Source: Aphidius gifuensis
Lineage: Eukaryota; Arthropoda; Insecta; Hymenoptera; Braconidae
DNA length: 64,000 bases
Assembly: GCF_014905175.1 (NCBI RefSeq)
Contig: NC_057790.1
Span: 14,038,469-14,102,468 of the forward strand
Direction: 5' to 3'
This document shows, one piece after another, positions 41,591 to 53,213 of the stretch. The position numbers were made by a program, and so were the translations under genes. Each line of letters begins with the position of its first letter. Position 1 is the stretch's first letter. Under the pieces are notes generated by a model. The model was not told where the DNA came from. It searched no databases and worked only from the letters and a program-made list of their open reading frames with translations.

Positions 41591-42216
41591 GGATCCTCGG
41601 GCTGATTATAATACTTTTGATACTTTGGATAATTAGAATTAGTTTGTTTATTAATTAATAATTAATATTTTGTTGGACGCGGTCCTCCTTAGATTAGGAT
41701 TTTTGAGATAATTATGGATTAGTTTATTTTGTATTTTTGAGTTACGTTGGCTATTTGAGTTACGTTGATAATTGAGTTTGTGTTTGATAAATAAATATAA
41801 AGTAAAATGAATTAATTGTGTTTCTTTTGTTATTATTTTGGGGTATCTATTAATTATTATTTTTAGGTAAAATAATTATAACAGCTTTATCCGGCCCTTC
41901 TACCAAAACCCACACACTGAGCGACCCTGCGGTTTTCCTCTAGATTGCTTGTTTCGGTGTTTTATTCATTTGTTTGATTGTATTTTGTCCAGGTATGAAT
42001 GTATTCTGAGCGCGAGATTGTGTTTTGCCTTTTTCCGGTTTTAAGGTGATTTGAGAACCCCTGATTTTGTTTACTACGTTTTTTTGATACAAATTATTAT
42101 TATTATTATGTTCGATTTATTGGTTCTTAGCTTTGTTTATTCCCATGGACAATTTACAGGTAAAATGGCGGTAACAAGCGGTCCGAGAAGATAACTGGCA
42201 GAAATGTCATGTTACA
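41591..42216 (+). repeat. Right arm: inverted LTR-like copy
   Basis: Reverse complement of the left arm with scattered differences, for example one fewer TTTTGATAC repeat at its inner end. Confidence 0.7.
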
Positions 42217-42995
42217 ACTTTTCATTTACTTTTTGGCTTTGTCAATATTGTAAAATTATTTTCTACCAATGAGAATTCTCATTTTATTTTGATATTTGAT
42301 AATTTAAAAATGTTTTAATTATTAAGTTCTTTTATAGATTATGACGAAATTTCAATTTTTGTTTTCACTTGAATTGTTTACATTTTTATACTCAAAAAAA
42401 AAAAAAAAATTTATTTAGATAATTCTAATTCCCTTTCATTTTACATAAAAAAAAACGATTTTCTTGAATTTCAATCACAATATAAATTCACTGGCTACTT
42501 CAATTAGTTTTATTTGGGAATGTTCTTATTACTTGATTTTTCTATCGATTATGATAAATTGTTAATTTTCGTTTCCACGTTACTTTTTTATATTATATTA
42601 TTTTTATATTTTATATTATATTATATTTTTATAAAAATATGAATAATTAAATAATTTAAATAATTCTAAATTCCGATTGTCCTAAATTAAAAAAAAGCCT
42701 ATTTTCTTCGATTTTAATCACAATAAAAATTCTCTAGCTACTTTATATGTTAACAATTCACATTTTTCTATCTAATTTTTTTCTCTTTCCAAATTTAATT
42801 AATATTAATCTTTTTATAATATTTCATCTACTTTTTGGCTTCATCAATATTATAAAATTTTTTTTGTAACAACGAGACCTTTACATTTGATCTTTTATAA
42901 TATTTAATTATTTTTTCAACAATTTTTTAATTGAAACAATAAAATTTTTATTATATTTTAATATTTAATAATTTGAGAATTCTTTGATTAATTTT
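42217..42995. repeat. AT-rich repeat flanking the gypsy unit (right copies)
   Basis: Two related units: 42,219-42,540 and 42,540-42,870, the second matching 35,820-36,103. Both carry CATYTACTTTTTGGCTTYRTCAATAT. Confidence 0.6.
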
Positions 42996-43194
42996 TTAGA
43001 ATAAAAAATCAACTTCTCTTTCTTGTGTTACTTCTCGTTCACGCTTTAGCCGATGTCTCTGGTTTCTTATTGAATTATGGAAATAACCTTTTGGTCCTCC
43101 ATCGTTTGACGTCAGAAACCAAAATGATGCATCTTCTCCTTCGAATAGTTCTGCATTTTTCATTGCCAATTTTCTTTTGTCCCATTCAGTATAC
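42996..43194 (-). pseudogene. Upstream exon of the gene at 34.7-35.7 kb
   Basis: After the acceptor ATATTCAG at 43,195 the segment encodes YTEWDKRKLAMKNAELF, then ASFWFLTSNDGGPKGYFHN and a basic end, RHRLKREREVTQEREV. Protein-like composition continues into the exon at 35,712, which starts VDEEILKD. The reading frames fit if one G at the old donor has been lost. Same strand, correct order, and 7.3 kb apart with the gypsy unit and its flanking repeats in the intron. Family unnamed. Confidence 0.5.
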
Positions 43195-43297
43195 CTGAAT
43201 ATAACAATATTTAAGCAGGGCATAATTCATAGAATATTTTTAACATCATTTATTTTATTATAAATTTTCGTAATACATGATTTTTATTTTCATTATT

Positions 43298-44603
43298 AGT
43301 GTTCCGTAGGACACTTATGTTTTCACTTTTCGTGTGACTTTTTGTTATTTCGCGATGAATATAAAAGTTATGAATCGAATTGGCTTCTATGAAGTCCATT
43401 AGGTTCCATTTTTTTTCCCAAAAGCAATCATCATATTTATTTTTAATTTTTGGCCCTTATCAGTTGTGATAGTGCCATTTTTCTACAGGGCCCAATTTCA
43501 AATATTGACGGATCGGATCCGGCAATGATACAATCGACGACGCTTCATCTGTAGACTCTCCGATATTTTTTTGAAATTTTTTGGTCGTTTATTTTTTTTT
43601 TTATTAAACAAAATGTAGTGTTAGAATTTGTTTTTGAAAGATATATTTTGAACCGCCGAACCGAATTAGTTGATGTTGAATAAAATTTATGTTTTTTTTT
43701 TTTCCCAAAAGCAATCATCATATTTATTTTCAATTTTTGGGCCTTATCAGATGTGATAGTGCCATTTTTCGACAGGGCATAATTTCAAATATTGACGGGT
43801 CGGATCCGGCAATGATTCAATCGACGACGCTTCATCTGTAGACTCTACGATATTTTTTTGAAGTTTTTTGGTCGTTTATTTTTTTTTTTATTAAACAAAA
43901 TGTAGTGTCAGAATTTGTTTTTGCAAGATATTTTTTGAACCGCCGAACCGAATTAGTTGATGTTAAATGAAATTTATGTTTTTTTTTTTCCCAAAAGCAA
44001 TCATAATTTTAATTTTCAATTTTTGGCCCTTATCAGTTGTGATAGTGCCATTTTTGTACAGGGCCCAATTTCAAATATTGACGGATCGGATCCGGCAATG
44101 ATACAATCGACGACGCTTCATCTGTAGACTCTCCGATATTTTTTTGAAATTTTTTGGTCGTTTATTTTTTTTTTTATTAAACAAAATGTAGTGTCAGAAT
44201 TTGTTTTTGCAAGATATTTTCTGAACCGCCGAACTAAATTAGTTGATGTTAAATGAAATTTACTTTTTTTTTTTTCCCAAAAGCAATTATCATATTTATT
44301 TTGAAGTTTTGGGCCTTATTAGATTTAATATCCTCATTTTTCGATAGGGCCCAATTCCAAAAATTGACGGATCGATTCCGACAATGCTTTAATCGATAAC
44401 GCTTTATCTGTAGACTTTACGTTATTTTTTTGAAATTTTTCGGTCGTTTATTTTTTTTTTTATTAAACAACAGAAATAAACAACATTAGAAAATAAAACA
44501 ATACAAAAAAAATAGTCATTTATTTTACAATAAAATGAAAAAACAAATCAAACAACAAAGAAAAAAAAAAAAATCCTACGGAACACTTAGGGTACACCTT
44601 GCC
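43298..44603. mobile_element. CCGTAGGA-ended tandem-repeat element, copy 2 (both ends)
   Basis: The left end AGTGTTCCGTAGGA (43,298) mirrors TCCTACGGAACACT (44,574-44,587). It contains four units of 286-287 bp, marked by CGCTTCATCT at 43,541, 43,828, 44,114 and, mutated, at 44,400. A single-copy segment (43,310-43,430) at the left end reappears at the right end of the copy at 63.1-63.2 kb, which is in the opposite orientation. No coding capacity. Confidence 0.85.
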
Positions 44604-44606
44604 TTC

Positions 44607-44703
44607 GCTTTAGAAGGGCCGTACAATATCTCGTACTTTTAGGCTCGAAATAAATGGATCGACATAATATGAATCTTCATCATTATCATGATTTGTAGAT
44701 GCC
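44607..44703 (-). CDS. Possible short exon
   Basis: After the acceptor AATATTTCTCAG the minus strand encodes ASTNHDNDEDSYYVDPFI, then SSLKVRDIVRPF and a stop, next to the CCGTAGGA element. Short but of ordinary composition. It could be a further upstream exon of the 34.7-43.2-kb gene. Product unknown. Confidence 0.3.
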
Positions 44704-45805
44704 TGAGAAATATTCATGAAAATTAATATTCAGTAGTCAATGATAATACAATGTTTAAATTGTTATTTTTGACAATTTTAATTATGATAATTACGGTGAT
44801 AAATTATTCATTAATCCCAGAATTATATTTATTTATTATTTAATCGAGTAATAAACTTACCATAATGATATACTGTACTTTTTTCCTGTTTTTTCCTATT
44901 ATATTTATTTCTCTTTATTGCTGTTTTTTTTTCTTGTTATAAAAGAAACAAAAAAAGAAAAAAAGAACTAACAAAGCTGGAAAATAAAAACCAATAAAAT
45001 AAAAAAATAAAAAAAAAAAAATATATATATCTCAACTGTTGTTGTACGCACAGATATGACAAGTTTCTACCTGTTTTAACTATAACAACGAATCATCTCG
45101 AACATCCCTCGAGGACAACTTGAGAAAATAAAAATAAATCATAATCACCAAGATAAAAAAATATATATATATATATAGATTACCCATTGATTAAATTATT
45201 TCCGAATTTTCTTTTTAAACTAATAGGAATATTTAGAATTATCAATGTCAATTTATTTTTATATTTTTTTATTTTTGATTATTTTTTTAAATGTTTTTTT
45301 TTTTCAAATAGAATTTATCTTTAAGTCAAAAAATATATATAAAAAAAATTTATTAACCTGCACATCATACGTCTTTATTAATTATTGCTTCAATAAAAAT
45401 AATTTTATTCATCATCAATAAACTTTATTTTATTGAATCTCAAAAAATTTTTTTTTCTTAAAAAAAAATTACGACGCAAAATGAAGAAAAAAAAAAAAAA
45501 AAAATTATTAATATATAATAAACATAACCACAAAAAGTATAAAGATATTAAGAAATTAATTGTTCTATTCACATCAAAACTATAATTCAAATTAATTACT
45601 TTTAATTTAAAAAGAAACACGACTGTATAATTATATTTAAAAAAATAAAATATCGGCCCTCAGACACTGTGTCCTGTGTGACATATGGACGTGAAAGACA
45701 TGATGACTTACGCACTGCTTGGTACGCATGTTTCGTTCATCTACGCCACTGGATTTCAAAGTTCTCTCGGGTGTTCATGGCGGGAAAAATTTAAAATATA
45801 ATTCT

Positions 45806-45836
<31 letters not shown>

Positions 45837-46062
45837 GTAAGGTTCTTGTATTTTTTTTTTATTTTTTTAAATTATTGTAATAAATAATTTAATCAAATTT
45901 GTTAGTATGTGAATTTTTTATTATACGCAGTATCAATTGCATAATTAACTTATTATTATATTTACTATTTATTATTATTCAAGTGTTTACAGTGTTCATC
46001 CTTTGTACATAAAGTCTTTAACACATTTTTACATTCCGGGTTTTACATTAAATTCATTCCTT
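44704..46062. other. AT-rich sequence without a supported gene
   Basis: Poly-A/T tracts and (AT)n. A more GC-rich patch at 45,655-45,795 (CACTGTGTCCTGTGTGACAT...CGGGTGTTCATGGCGGGAAA) stands out but has no ORF. Confidence 0.4.
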
Positions 46063-46124
46063 TTTTTTTTTTTTTCCATACATTTTATTATCTCACATCA
46101 TTCATTTTACTCACTCTCTCACTT

Positions 46125-49100
46125 TTATAGGTGCATGCTATCTTCTGTATATTTTCTATTGATTTTTTTTTCGTATTGTTGTATGTATGCACAGATTTCG
46201 GGGTGTGGACTTCCCTGCAGAGTTATTATTAGTTTCTCTGTGAGTTCTTCTTCTCTACTTGTACCTAGCCATTTTTCAACTGCTGTGCGTTCATGTTCTT
46301 TGCACAGCATTTTTGCGTCTTGGCATTGCAGTATATGTTCTATTGTTTCAAGTTCGTATCCACAGAGTCTGCATTCCCAGTCCTGGAACCCTTTTTTGTG
46401 TGCTCTTCCAATGTTACCACATCTTTGTCTGGACCATGTGTTTTTGTTTTTAATTTTTATTTTGTTATCATCCCAATAAGGCTTATATGATTCGTTTGCC
46501 TCAGGTATTATATATTTGTAATATTTTGCGAAGCTGGATTCTCTTATTTTTTTATTTTCTTCTTCTTCTTCCATTTCATACATTTTTATGTAACCATTTT
46601 CTAATGTGTCTTTTATTAGTTTCCAGTCTCTTTTTTGCCATATCATTTCTATTGCGTTTCCGCAGTTCATTTCTTCCAGTGTTTTTTTAACTTGTTGGCC
46701 CCATTTTGTTGGGTTGCCATTGATTATATTGCGGCATTCTTCTCTCAGGCAGATGTACGCTATTCTTGTTTCTTCCATTTGCAGAATTTCGGTTAGGTAT
46801 TTGACTGCTCTTTTTCTTGATTTTATTCTGAAACTTTCTATACCTGTTTCACGCCTCCATATGTATTTTGGCGTATTTTTTGATACCCCTAATGCCCATT
46901 TGCATAGTCTGCTTTGTAGTTTTTCTATTTCTTTATTTATCTTCCATCCCTTTATTTCAATTCCATATGTTGCACCAGACTTTGCGAGGGTGTTATACAG
47001 GTAAAGTCTTTTTTTCAATGTGTTTCTACCTGTTCTTTTAATCACACCCCATGTTGTGTTGCTGGCTCTTCTTGCCCTTGCCACTATCCATCTAGTGTGC
47101 TGATTCCAGCTACCTCCAGATGTGAACCAGCAGCCAAGGTATTTGAATTCATTTACTTGTTGTATAGTTTGACCTTGATATGTCCATATTTACCCTTTTT
47201 CTTGTCTTCCTCCGCTTGCAAACCTCATTATTTTTGTTTTGCTTGTGCTAACCGTGAGTTTGTTTTTAATAGAGTATTCTTTACGTCTATTTAGCATTTT
47301 CTGCAGTTCTTTTGGGCCTTCCGCTATGAGTGCTATGTCATCAGCATATTTTAGGGCATATATTTTATTCGTTTCGATTACCGTTCCTCCACGGTCTCTC
47401 GATTCCCATTCAATATCCATGTCATCGATGAATATATTAAATAATGTAGAGCTCAGTGCACATCCTTGTCGCACTCCGGAGTTGGCTGTGAATTCTGTCG
47501 TTAGTTTGTTGCCTGCTATGACTTGGCAATTTGTTTCCTCATAGATATTTTCTATAAGTTTTAACATTTTTCCTAATATTCCTATTTTTTTTTATTTTTT
47601 TATTAGTATTTTTCGGTTTATTGTATCAAATGCTGCTTTATAATCCACGAAGGCTACATATAGTTTACCACCTTTTATTTTTAATCTATTGCCAATACAT
47701 GTGTTCAGTGTGAAAAGGTGTTCCCTGGTGGCTCTTCCCCACCTAAAACCTGCTTGGTTTTCGTTTATTTTTTCTCTTGCTTCCATCGATGTGTTAAGTC
47801 TTTTGGCTACTATGTTTGTAAGTGATTTGTATCCTGCATCTAATAATGATACTCCTCTGTAGTTTTGAGCTTCGTCCGCGTTATCATTTTTATATTTTGG
47901 CATTATCAGGGCCTTTTTCCACCCCTGTGGTATTTTCCCTTCATTCCATATTTTATTTATGTTTTTGGACAGTATTTCTCTGTGTTTGGCTGGAATCACT
48001 TTTATGTATTCTGTTAAAATTCTATCTTCACCTGCTGCTTTATTGTTTTTCATTCTTTTTAGAGCTGCTTCCATCTCTTTTTTGGATATATCTACATTCA
48101 TTAGTCTGTTTGCTAGTGTGTCTGTTGTTGTGTTCGTTTCTTCTTCTTCTTTTCCGTCTTCTACGTTTTCTTCTTGGTTTTCTGTTGTGTCAGTTAGTCA
48201 TTTTTTTCCAAAAAATGAATTGACGCATAGAAGGACGTCGGAGTTAACTTGATGAAACTTAGAAAAAATAAGAAGCCCTGTGGTCTAGTGGTCAAGGCGT
48301 TTGCCCGGAAAGCAAAAGACCCGGGTTCGATTCCCGGCGGGGGAACTTCGTTATTTTTTCTGAGTTTCTGGTTTTTTTTTTTTTTCAACTTACCTTTTGT
48401 CTTTTTGATGGTCTAAGTTTATTGATTTTTGTCCACCATATGCTCATATCTCTGCATTGATCTAGTTCTTTCCAAAGATTTTCGATCCATTTCTTTTTTT
48501 CTTCTTTGCATGTTGATCTGTACTTTCTTTTCTCATTTATAAGTGCTTCGTGATTTTCTTGTGTTTTGTTTTTCGTATACATTTTTCATTTGTCCCATAC
48601 TTTTTTTCTCTGTTGTTTGCATTCTTCACCGAACCATTCCATGCCATTTCTTTCCGTGCTTGTTGTTTTTCTTTTTCTGTATAATTTGCACTTTTTGGCC
48701 ACTGTTTTTATAATTTCTACGTGTGTATTACATTCTAATTCGTCTTCAATTATTTTGTTATAGGTGCTTTGAAATTTATCTATGCATTCATTTCTCCATA
48801 CATACTTTTTGTTTTCAACTTCATTTCTTATTATGTCTCCTCCGTGTTCGTCTTCATCGATGTCATCATTGTTTTTTTCATGATTGGGGAACTCTAAGGT
48901 GAGGATTATCGGTAGGTGGTCGGATTCTATTCTGTCTAATACTTTTAGTTTTTTGATTTTTATATTTTCGTTGGTCCCACATGTCATTGCATAATCTAGG
49001 ACTGACCCTCCTTCATTCATTCTTGAATCAGTATAAGTCATTTTTCCTCGTTCGTCTCCGACGATTCTGCTGTTTATTATACTGATTCCTCATTTTTCAC

Positions 49101-49676
49101 ACATTCTTATTAATTTTTTCCCTTCCGTATTGAAAGTTTTATCTTGCGATTTTCTCTCTTTTTTGAGGTTGATTTCCTCTTATACGTCATCGTCGTACCC
49201 TTTTTTTTCCCCGTTCTTGCATTCATGTCCCCCATAACAAATACATTCTCACATTCGAGTGTTGTTTCTTCTATTACCTTTTCTAATTCTTTGCTCAATT
49301 TATTCATTCCTACATTATTATATGCGGTTATTATACAGATTTTATTCGCCCCTACATTATTTTTAATTATCATTCCATATTTCCATTCACTCACTTTACA
49401 TTCATTCGCACATTCTTTTCTTATACTTATGAGTTGTCCTCCTGCTGCTCTGCCTTTCGTTGTTCCTTTTTTTCTGGTTGCTGCTTTGGACCACCACCAT
49501 GCGTCTTTGTTTAATCTCTGCAACATTTTGTTTTCATTATCTTTAGTTTGCCAGGTTTCTTGGAAGATTCCAATATCATAATTTTTTGTAAAATTCTCTG
49601 CTGTTTTGATTTTGTGGGCTCCTGCAACATTCCACATGATTATGCTAATCTCTTCCTTTCCGTGTGTCTTTTTCAT
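46125..49676 (-). pseudogene. LINE ORF2: endonuclease, reverse transcriptase, zinc knuckle
   Basis: The start MKKTHGKEEISIIMWNVAG (49,676) gives the endonuclease Asn. FQETWQTKD gives its Glu, FVMGDMNARTG the GD-x-N motif, and SDHLPIILTLE (about 48,925) the terminal S-D-H. RT has NYRGVSLLDAGYK, AGFRWGRATREH, FVDYKAAFDTINR (motif A), SGVRQGCALSSTLFN (motif B) and YADDIALIA (motif C, 47,340). The C-terminal part (47,084-46,125) is open for 319 residues and ends with CRLCGYELETIEHILQC. Breaks lie near 49,105, 48,585, 47,580 and 47,140-47,190, and a tRNA-like insertion at about 48,190-48,388 interrupts the linker before RT. Confidence 0.88.
48190..48388 (+). repeat. tRNA-headed insertion (SINE-like) inside LINE ORF2
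   Basis: A tRNA-like core at 48,274-48,343 (TGGTCTAGTGGTCAAGG A-box, CCCGGGTTCGATTCCCGG T-arm/B-box, anticodon-loop CCGGAAA). It is flanked by a long imperfect inverted repeat: AACTTAGAAAAAATAAGAAG (48,256) against CTTCGTTATTTTTTCTGAGTT (48,346-48,366). A T-run follows at 48,372-48,385. The minus-strand frame through it is an artefact of tRNA sequence. Confidence 0.7.
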
Positions 49677-51195
49677 GAAAGGGCCAGTTAGCCATTTCCC
49701 CTGTTGTGTGATCCCATCTCCATTCTTGGTTGTGCAGTTGGTAGCCCATGTACTTGCGCTTGATTTTTATGTTTCTTTCTTCTTCTATTTTTTTCACTTC
49801 GTATCTTATCCACTTTTGAACTGCATTTTGGTATGGTGTGTAGTCATCATCTATCCATATGTTTGTATTTTTGAGCATTCTTTTATTTCTCATTATTTCT
49901 ATCTTGTTGTCTAGAGTTTGGATTGTGATTATTATTTTTCCACGTTGTACCCAGAAGGCGTATATTTCAAGCTTCGTTTTCAGCATTCTCTCGAGGTCTT
50001 TTTTGCATTGGTGTTCTTCCTCCCAGTTTGCTGGGTAGTCTCCTCTGATTGCTATATTAAATCTGTTCTTCCTCCGTTTTTCATTTTCGCTTCTTATTTG
50101 TATAGCTGAGAGAGCCTCCGGTTTAAAGATTTCTCTTTTTTCGTTATTGTCTGTGTTCGAAGGTTGTGTAATTTTTTGTGAGATTGCATGCTGCGTTTTT
50201 TGTTGAGAGTTACTTTCGGTCGCCTCTGCTTTCTTGGGTGCTTTTCTAATCTCTTTCTCTGTATTTTCATGGTTTTGTGTTTCTTCGTTTAATATTTCTG
50301 TGATACCAGTCTCACATTCTTTTTCTGGTTTTTCTTGTATTTCTTATCTTGCTTTTCTTTTTTCAGCTCTCTCCCTACTCGATTTTATTAGATGGGTTAT
50401 TTTATCTTCCATGCTTTTGTTTGACTGTTCTTCTGTACTGGTTTCAGAGTTGTCTCTTTCTGGGTTTTTTTGTAGATTTTTAATTTTTTTTTCTAATTTA
50501 TCAATATTTTTTTTTTGGTTTCAATTTTCTGTGAACAGTTCTTTTATTTTTTCTTCTAATTTTCTTTTTGTTTTTGTATGTATATTTTCTAATTCTTTTA
50601 TTTTTTCTTGGAGTTTCTCTTCCATCGCAGTGATTTGGTCTTCCATGAGTCTTCTCATAAGTTCTGCGTTGCTATTGTTTTGCTTAATTAATCTTGTTTC
50701 TATTCTTTCTATTTCTTCCCATATTTGTTCGTTTTCGTCATCACTTTTGTCATTTTCTTCCATGTTTATATTTCTTTTTGTGTCATTGATTGGAACTTTT
50801 CTGCACTTCTGATTTTTTTTTTATTTGTATTTTCTGTTTCTCTTCTTTCTTCTGCTATCTCTGCCTCAGTCATTTTTCTTATTGTCAAATATTTATCAAT
50901 GTGTTGTTTGTTGGCAAGAATTTTTTGCTTTCTTTTCCTTTTCTACCTTCTTTTTTTTGTTTTTTGCTCCTAGCGGGTGGCCTGGGCCTTTTTTTTCTTT
51001 CTTTTCATTGTCTTCTGTTGACAATAAGTCAATCTCTTCATCTTCTGTCGACAATTCGTCATATGATTCTTCTTTCCTTTTTTTATTTTTTTCTTTTTTT
51101 TCATTTTTTTCCTCTTTCCCTTTTTCAGTCCTTGCACCTTCTATTTTCTTGCGTTTGGTTATTTCTAACCTCACTTCTTCATTTGCCTGTTCCAT
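49645..51195 (-). pseudogene. LINE ORF1 (nucleic-acid-binding protein)
   Basis: N-terminal part (51,195-50,896): highly charged, with an AT-hook-like GPGHPLGAKNKKKK. Central coiled coil (50,763-50,521: IWEEIERIETRLIKQNN, MEEKLQEKIKELEN). C-terminal part (about 50,100-49,645): RNRFNIAIRGDYP, resembling an RRM-type core, then WIDDDYTPYQNAVQKWIRYE and basic IKRKYMGYQL. Stops and shifts lie at about 50,895, 50,520 and 50,345. The product would coat LINE RNA. Confidence 0.65.
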
Positions 51196-51250
51196 TTTTA
51201 TTCTTTAATTACTCAAATCACACGTTTTGATTTGTATAATTTATTGTTCA

Positions 51251-53149
51251 CTCACATAGATATCACTTCACTGCACGTATTGATACCGAATTCTTCGCTC
51301 ACAGACACATTTTTACACTTATAAACACACTTTAAACATTCACACCGTCTAACACACGTCCGTTCACTTCGACGTCTCACACCGAACCCCCTTATTATAT
51401 TTTGTATCGCACCACGTATCCAAATATACCACGATAATTTCACAAGGGTTGTAAGGCCTTGAGTTTGATACAGGGCTATCAAAGGATGTGGAGGATAGGT
51501 TGTAAATTGAAATAATAGGAATAACACTTTAAATAAATCCAAACACTGTGGCTTAAATTCTATTAATATATTCACTTTATTATTTCACTAAAATTATAAT
51601 TAATTGTATTGTATATTGTATATTGAGTTGACTCTAACAAGTGTTGTCATGGACAGACACTACTATTTTATATTGGAAGTATAAAGAAATCCCGTTGTAC
51701 GCGAATCAATATTAATTAGAGATGTTACGTAAACGAGTGTTGAAGAGCAACTGATTCCTCAGTTTGTTGAAAATTGTTAAGTCCAAAAAATGGGTGTGTA
51801 CTTAGTTAAAAAATTAGTTTTAATTGGTCAAAAATTAGTTTAAGAGAGGGTAAAAAACTAGGCGTGGGTGGTGGGATTTTTAGACATAAAATTGGGCCTT
51901 GTGTGGTCCAAAGGGTGGCATAAAGTACCATGTGTAAACAAAAAATATAGATTTTACGACTGGAAAGACGTTTTCATGAATTTATTTTATTTTAAATAGT
52001 TATAAATTTACTTTTTTATTGTCGATTTTACGATTATTCTGTGTATCGAAAATACGTTAGTGCAGTTGTTTGACAGATGTGAGATTTTCTCTAATTCTTG
52101 ACAAATAATGTTTTTAAAAAATATGTTATAATAGTACCAAAGAGAAACTTGAGCTTATGGTTTTATTTGTTACGTGATTTTTACTTAAAAAAATCTATGC
52201 ATGAGTTGACCATGTGTGGGAATATTCGAGTTTGTAGAGAAGCTATGAAAAAGTACATAAATTAAATCGTTGTTTAAAGTATTTTAGAAAAAATATAAAA
52301 TCAAATTGTTAGTCACATGTTATTCTAAAGTTTGTCGTTTCACGAAGTAGCCATAAAAAACAAAGTAATGTTTGAAATTTATCAACTTATTGTATTTTGT
52401 TTAAAAAATAAAAAGAATTAAAGTCTGGTCAGTCTGGGACCGACAGACATGTGGTTCGACCCGAAACATATTTACTATTTAAATTTATATTTTTTTTAGA
52501 AATAAAAATTTTATTATTAATTATTTGTTATTGAATTTATTATTAAATCAACTTATTTTGAAAATTATTGATGAATAAATTCAACAAGTTGTATAAATAA
52601 TTATTTAAATTATTCAAAAAAAGAAATTTTCAATCAACTTTTTAATTATTATGATTTTAGCACACATCTACCTTTGATTTCTTAAAAACACAGTTTTATT
52701 CTAAAAATTTCATCATGAATAATATTTTCTTTTAAACTTAAAAAAGAAAAAAATAATATTAAACTTTTCAGAAATATTAGCTTTGATAAATTTCACAATA
52801 TTTATTTTGATAAAGTACTATTATTTTATATAGATATAATTGTTTTTTTTTTCAGTTTCGAAGAATATGTTTAAGCCAATTTTTTCAAAGAAAAAATTTG
52901 AGCCACGCAAGTCCTTAAATAATTCACATTTATACCAGTATTCAACAAATATAATTTAATAAAAAATCATGTTTACTATTTTCTTATTTTTTATTTTTTA
53001 TTTTTATCCAAATTATTATTATATTATCTAATCAACTTATTTTCTAAATTATTTATTTTAGATTTTTTTTCATTGAGAAATGATACATATATATATATTT
53101 AACAATAAAAATTGAAAAATTGATTAATAGAATTGAAAAAATCTATATG
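51251..53149. other. Sequence without a supported gene
   Basis: 51,251-51,600 may be LINE 5' UTR. From 51,600 to 53,149 it is AT-rich with weak G-rich stretches (51,850-51,920). No ORF, exon or TIR recognised. Confidence 0.4.
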
Positions 53150-53213
53150 AAACTATTCCGTTGCATTAAGGCGACATGAAACCCGATTCTGCCTTACCAC
53201 CTTGAAAATTTTC

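Larger units (their letters stand above)
36104..42216. mobile_element. Ty3/gypsy pol unit bounded by inverted copies of one terminal sequence
   Basis: The left arm 36,104-36,740 and right arm 41,591-42,216 are about 630-bp reverse complements, both starting TGTAACATGACATTTCTG from the outside. Each arm includes the very end of the pol reading frame (GGATCCTCG...CTGATTATAATAC), as a 3' LTR with a little internal sequence would. The outer flanks carry a 28-bp direct repeat (36,076-36,103 and 42,219-42,246) but no usual 4-6-bp duplication. Either two LTR ends were brought into opposite orientation by recombination, or this is an unusual inverted-terminus element. Confidence 0.75.
46063..51250 (-). 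mobile_element. APE-type non-LTR retrotransposon (LINE), nearly full length but degraded
   Basis: The 3' end is marked by a poly-A tail (T-run 46,063-46,078 on the plus strand). ORF1 and ORF2 are both present and overlap by about 30 bp. The 5' end is set only by the first ORF1 ATG (51,195). Domain order (coiled-coil ORF1, APE endonuclease, RT, C-terminal CCHC) fits the Jockey/I/R1 group. The clade is not resolved. Confidence 0.85.

Noticed and set aside
36104..42216. Considered a DIRS-type element because of the inverted termini
   Set aside because: DIRS elements use a tyrosine recombinase. Here a clear gypsy DDE integrase with an HHCC finger and a tRNA-Lys primer site is present.
45655..45795. 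GC-richer patch considered as a host promoter or exon
   Set aside because: No ORF, TATA/initiator pair or splice sites that I can support.
48194..48388. 64-codon minus frame with a PPPGIEPGSFAFRANA motif
   Set aside because: This peptide pattern is the usual false translation of a tRNA-type sequence. The DNA is a tRNA-like insertion.
46003..49914. Many long plus-strand open frames
   Set aside because: They are antisense shadows of the minus-strand LINE: rich in Phe/Leu/Ser, no motifs, and overlapping clear RT and endonuclease motifs on the other strand.
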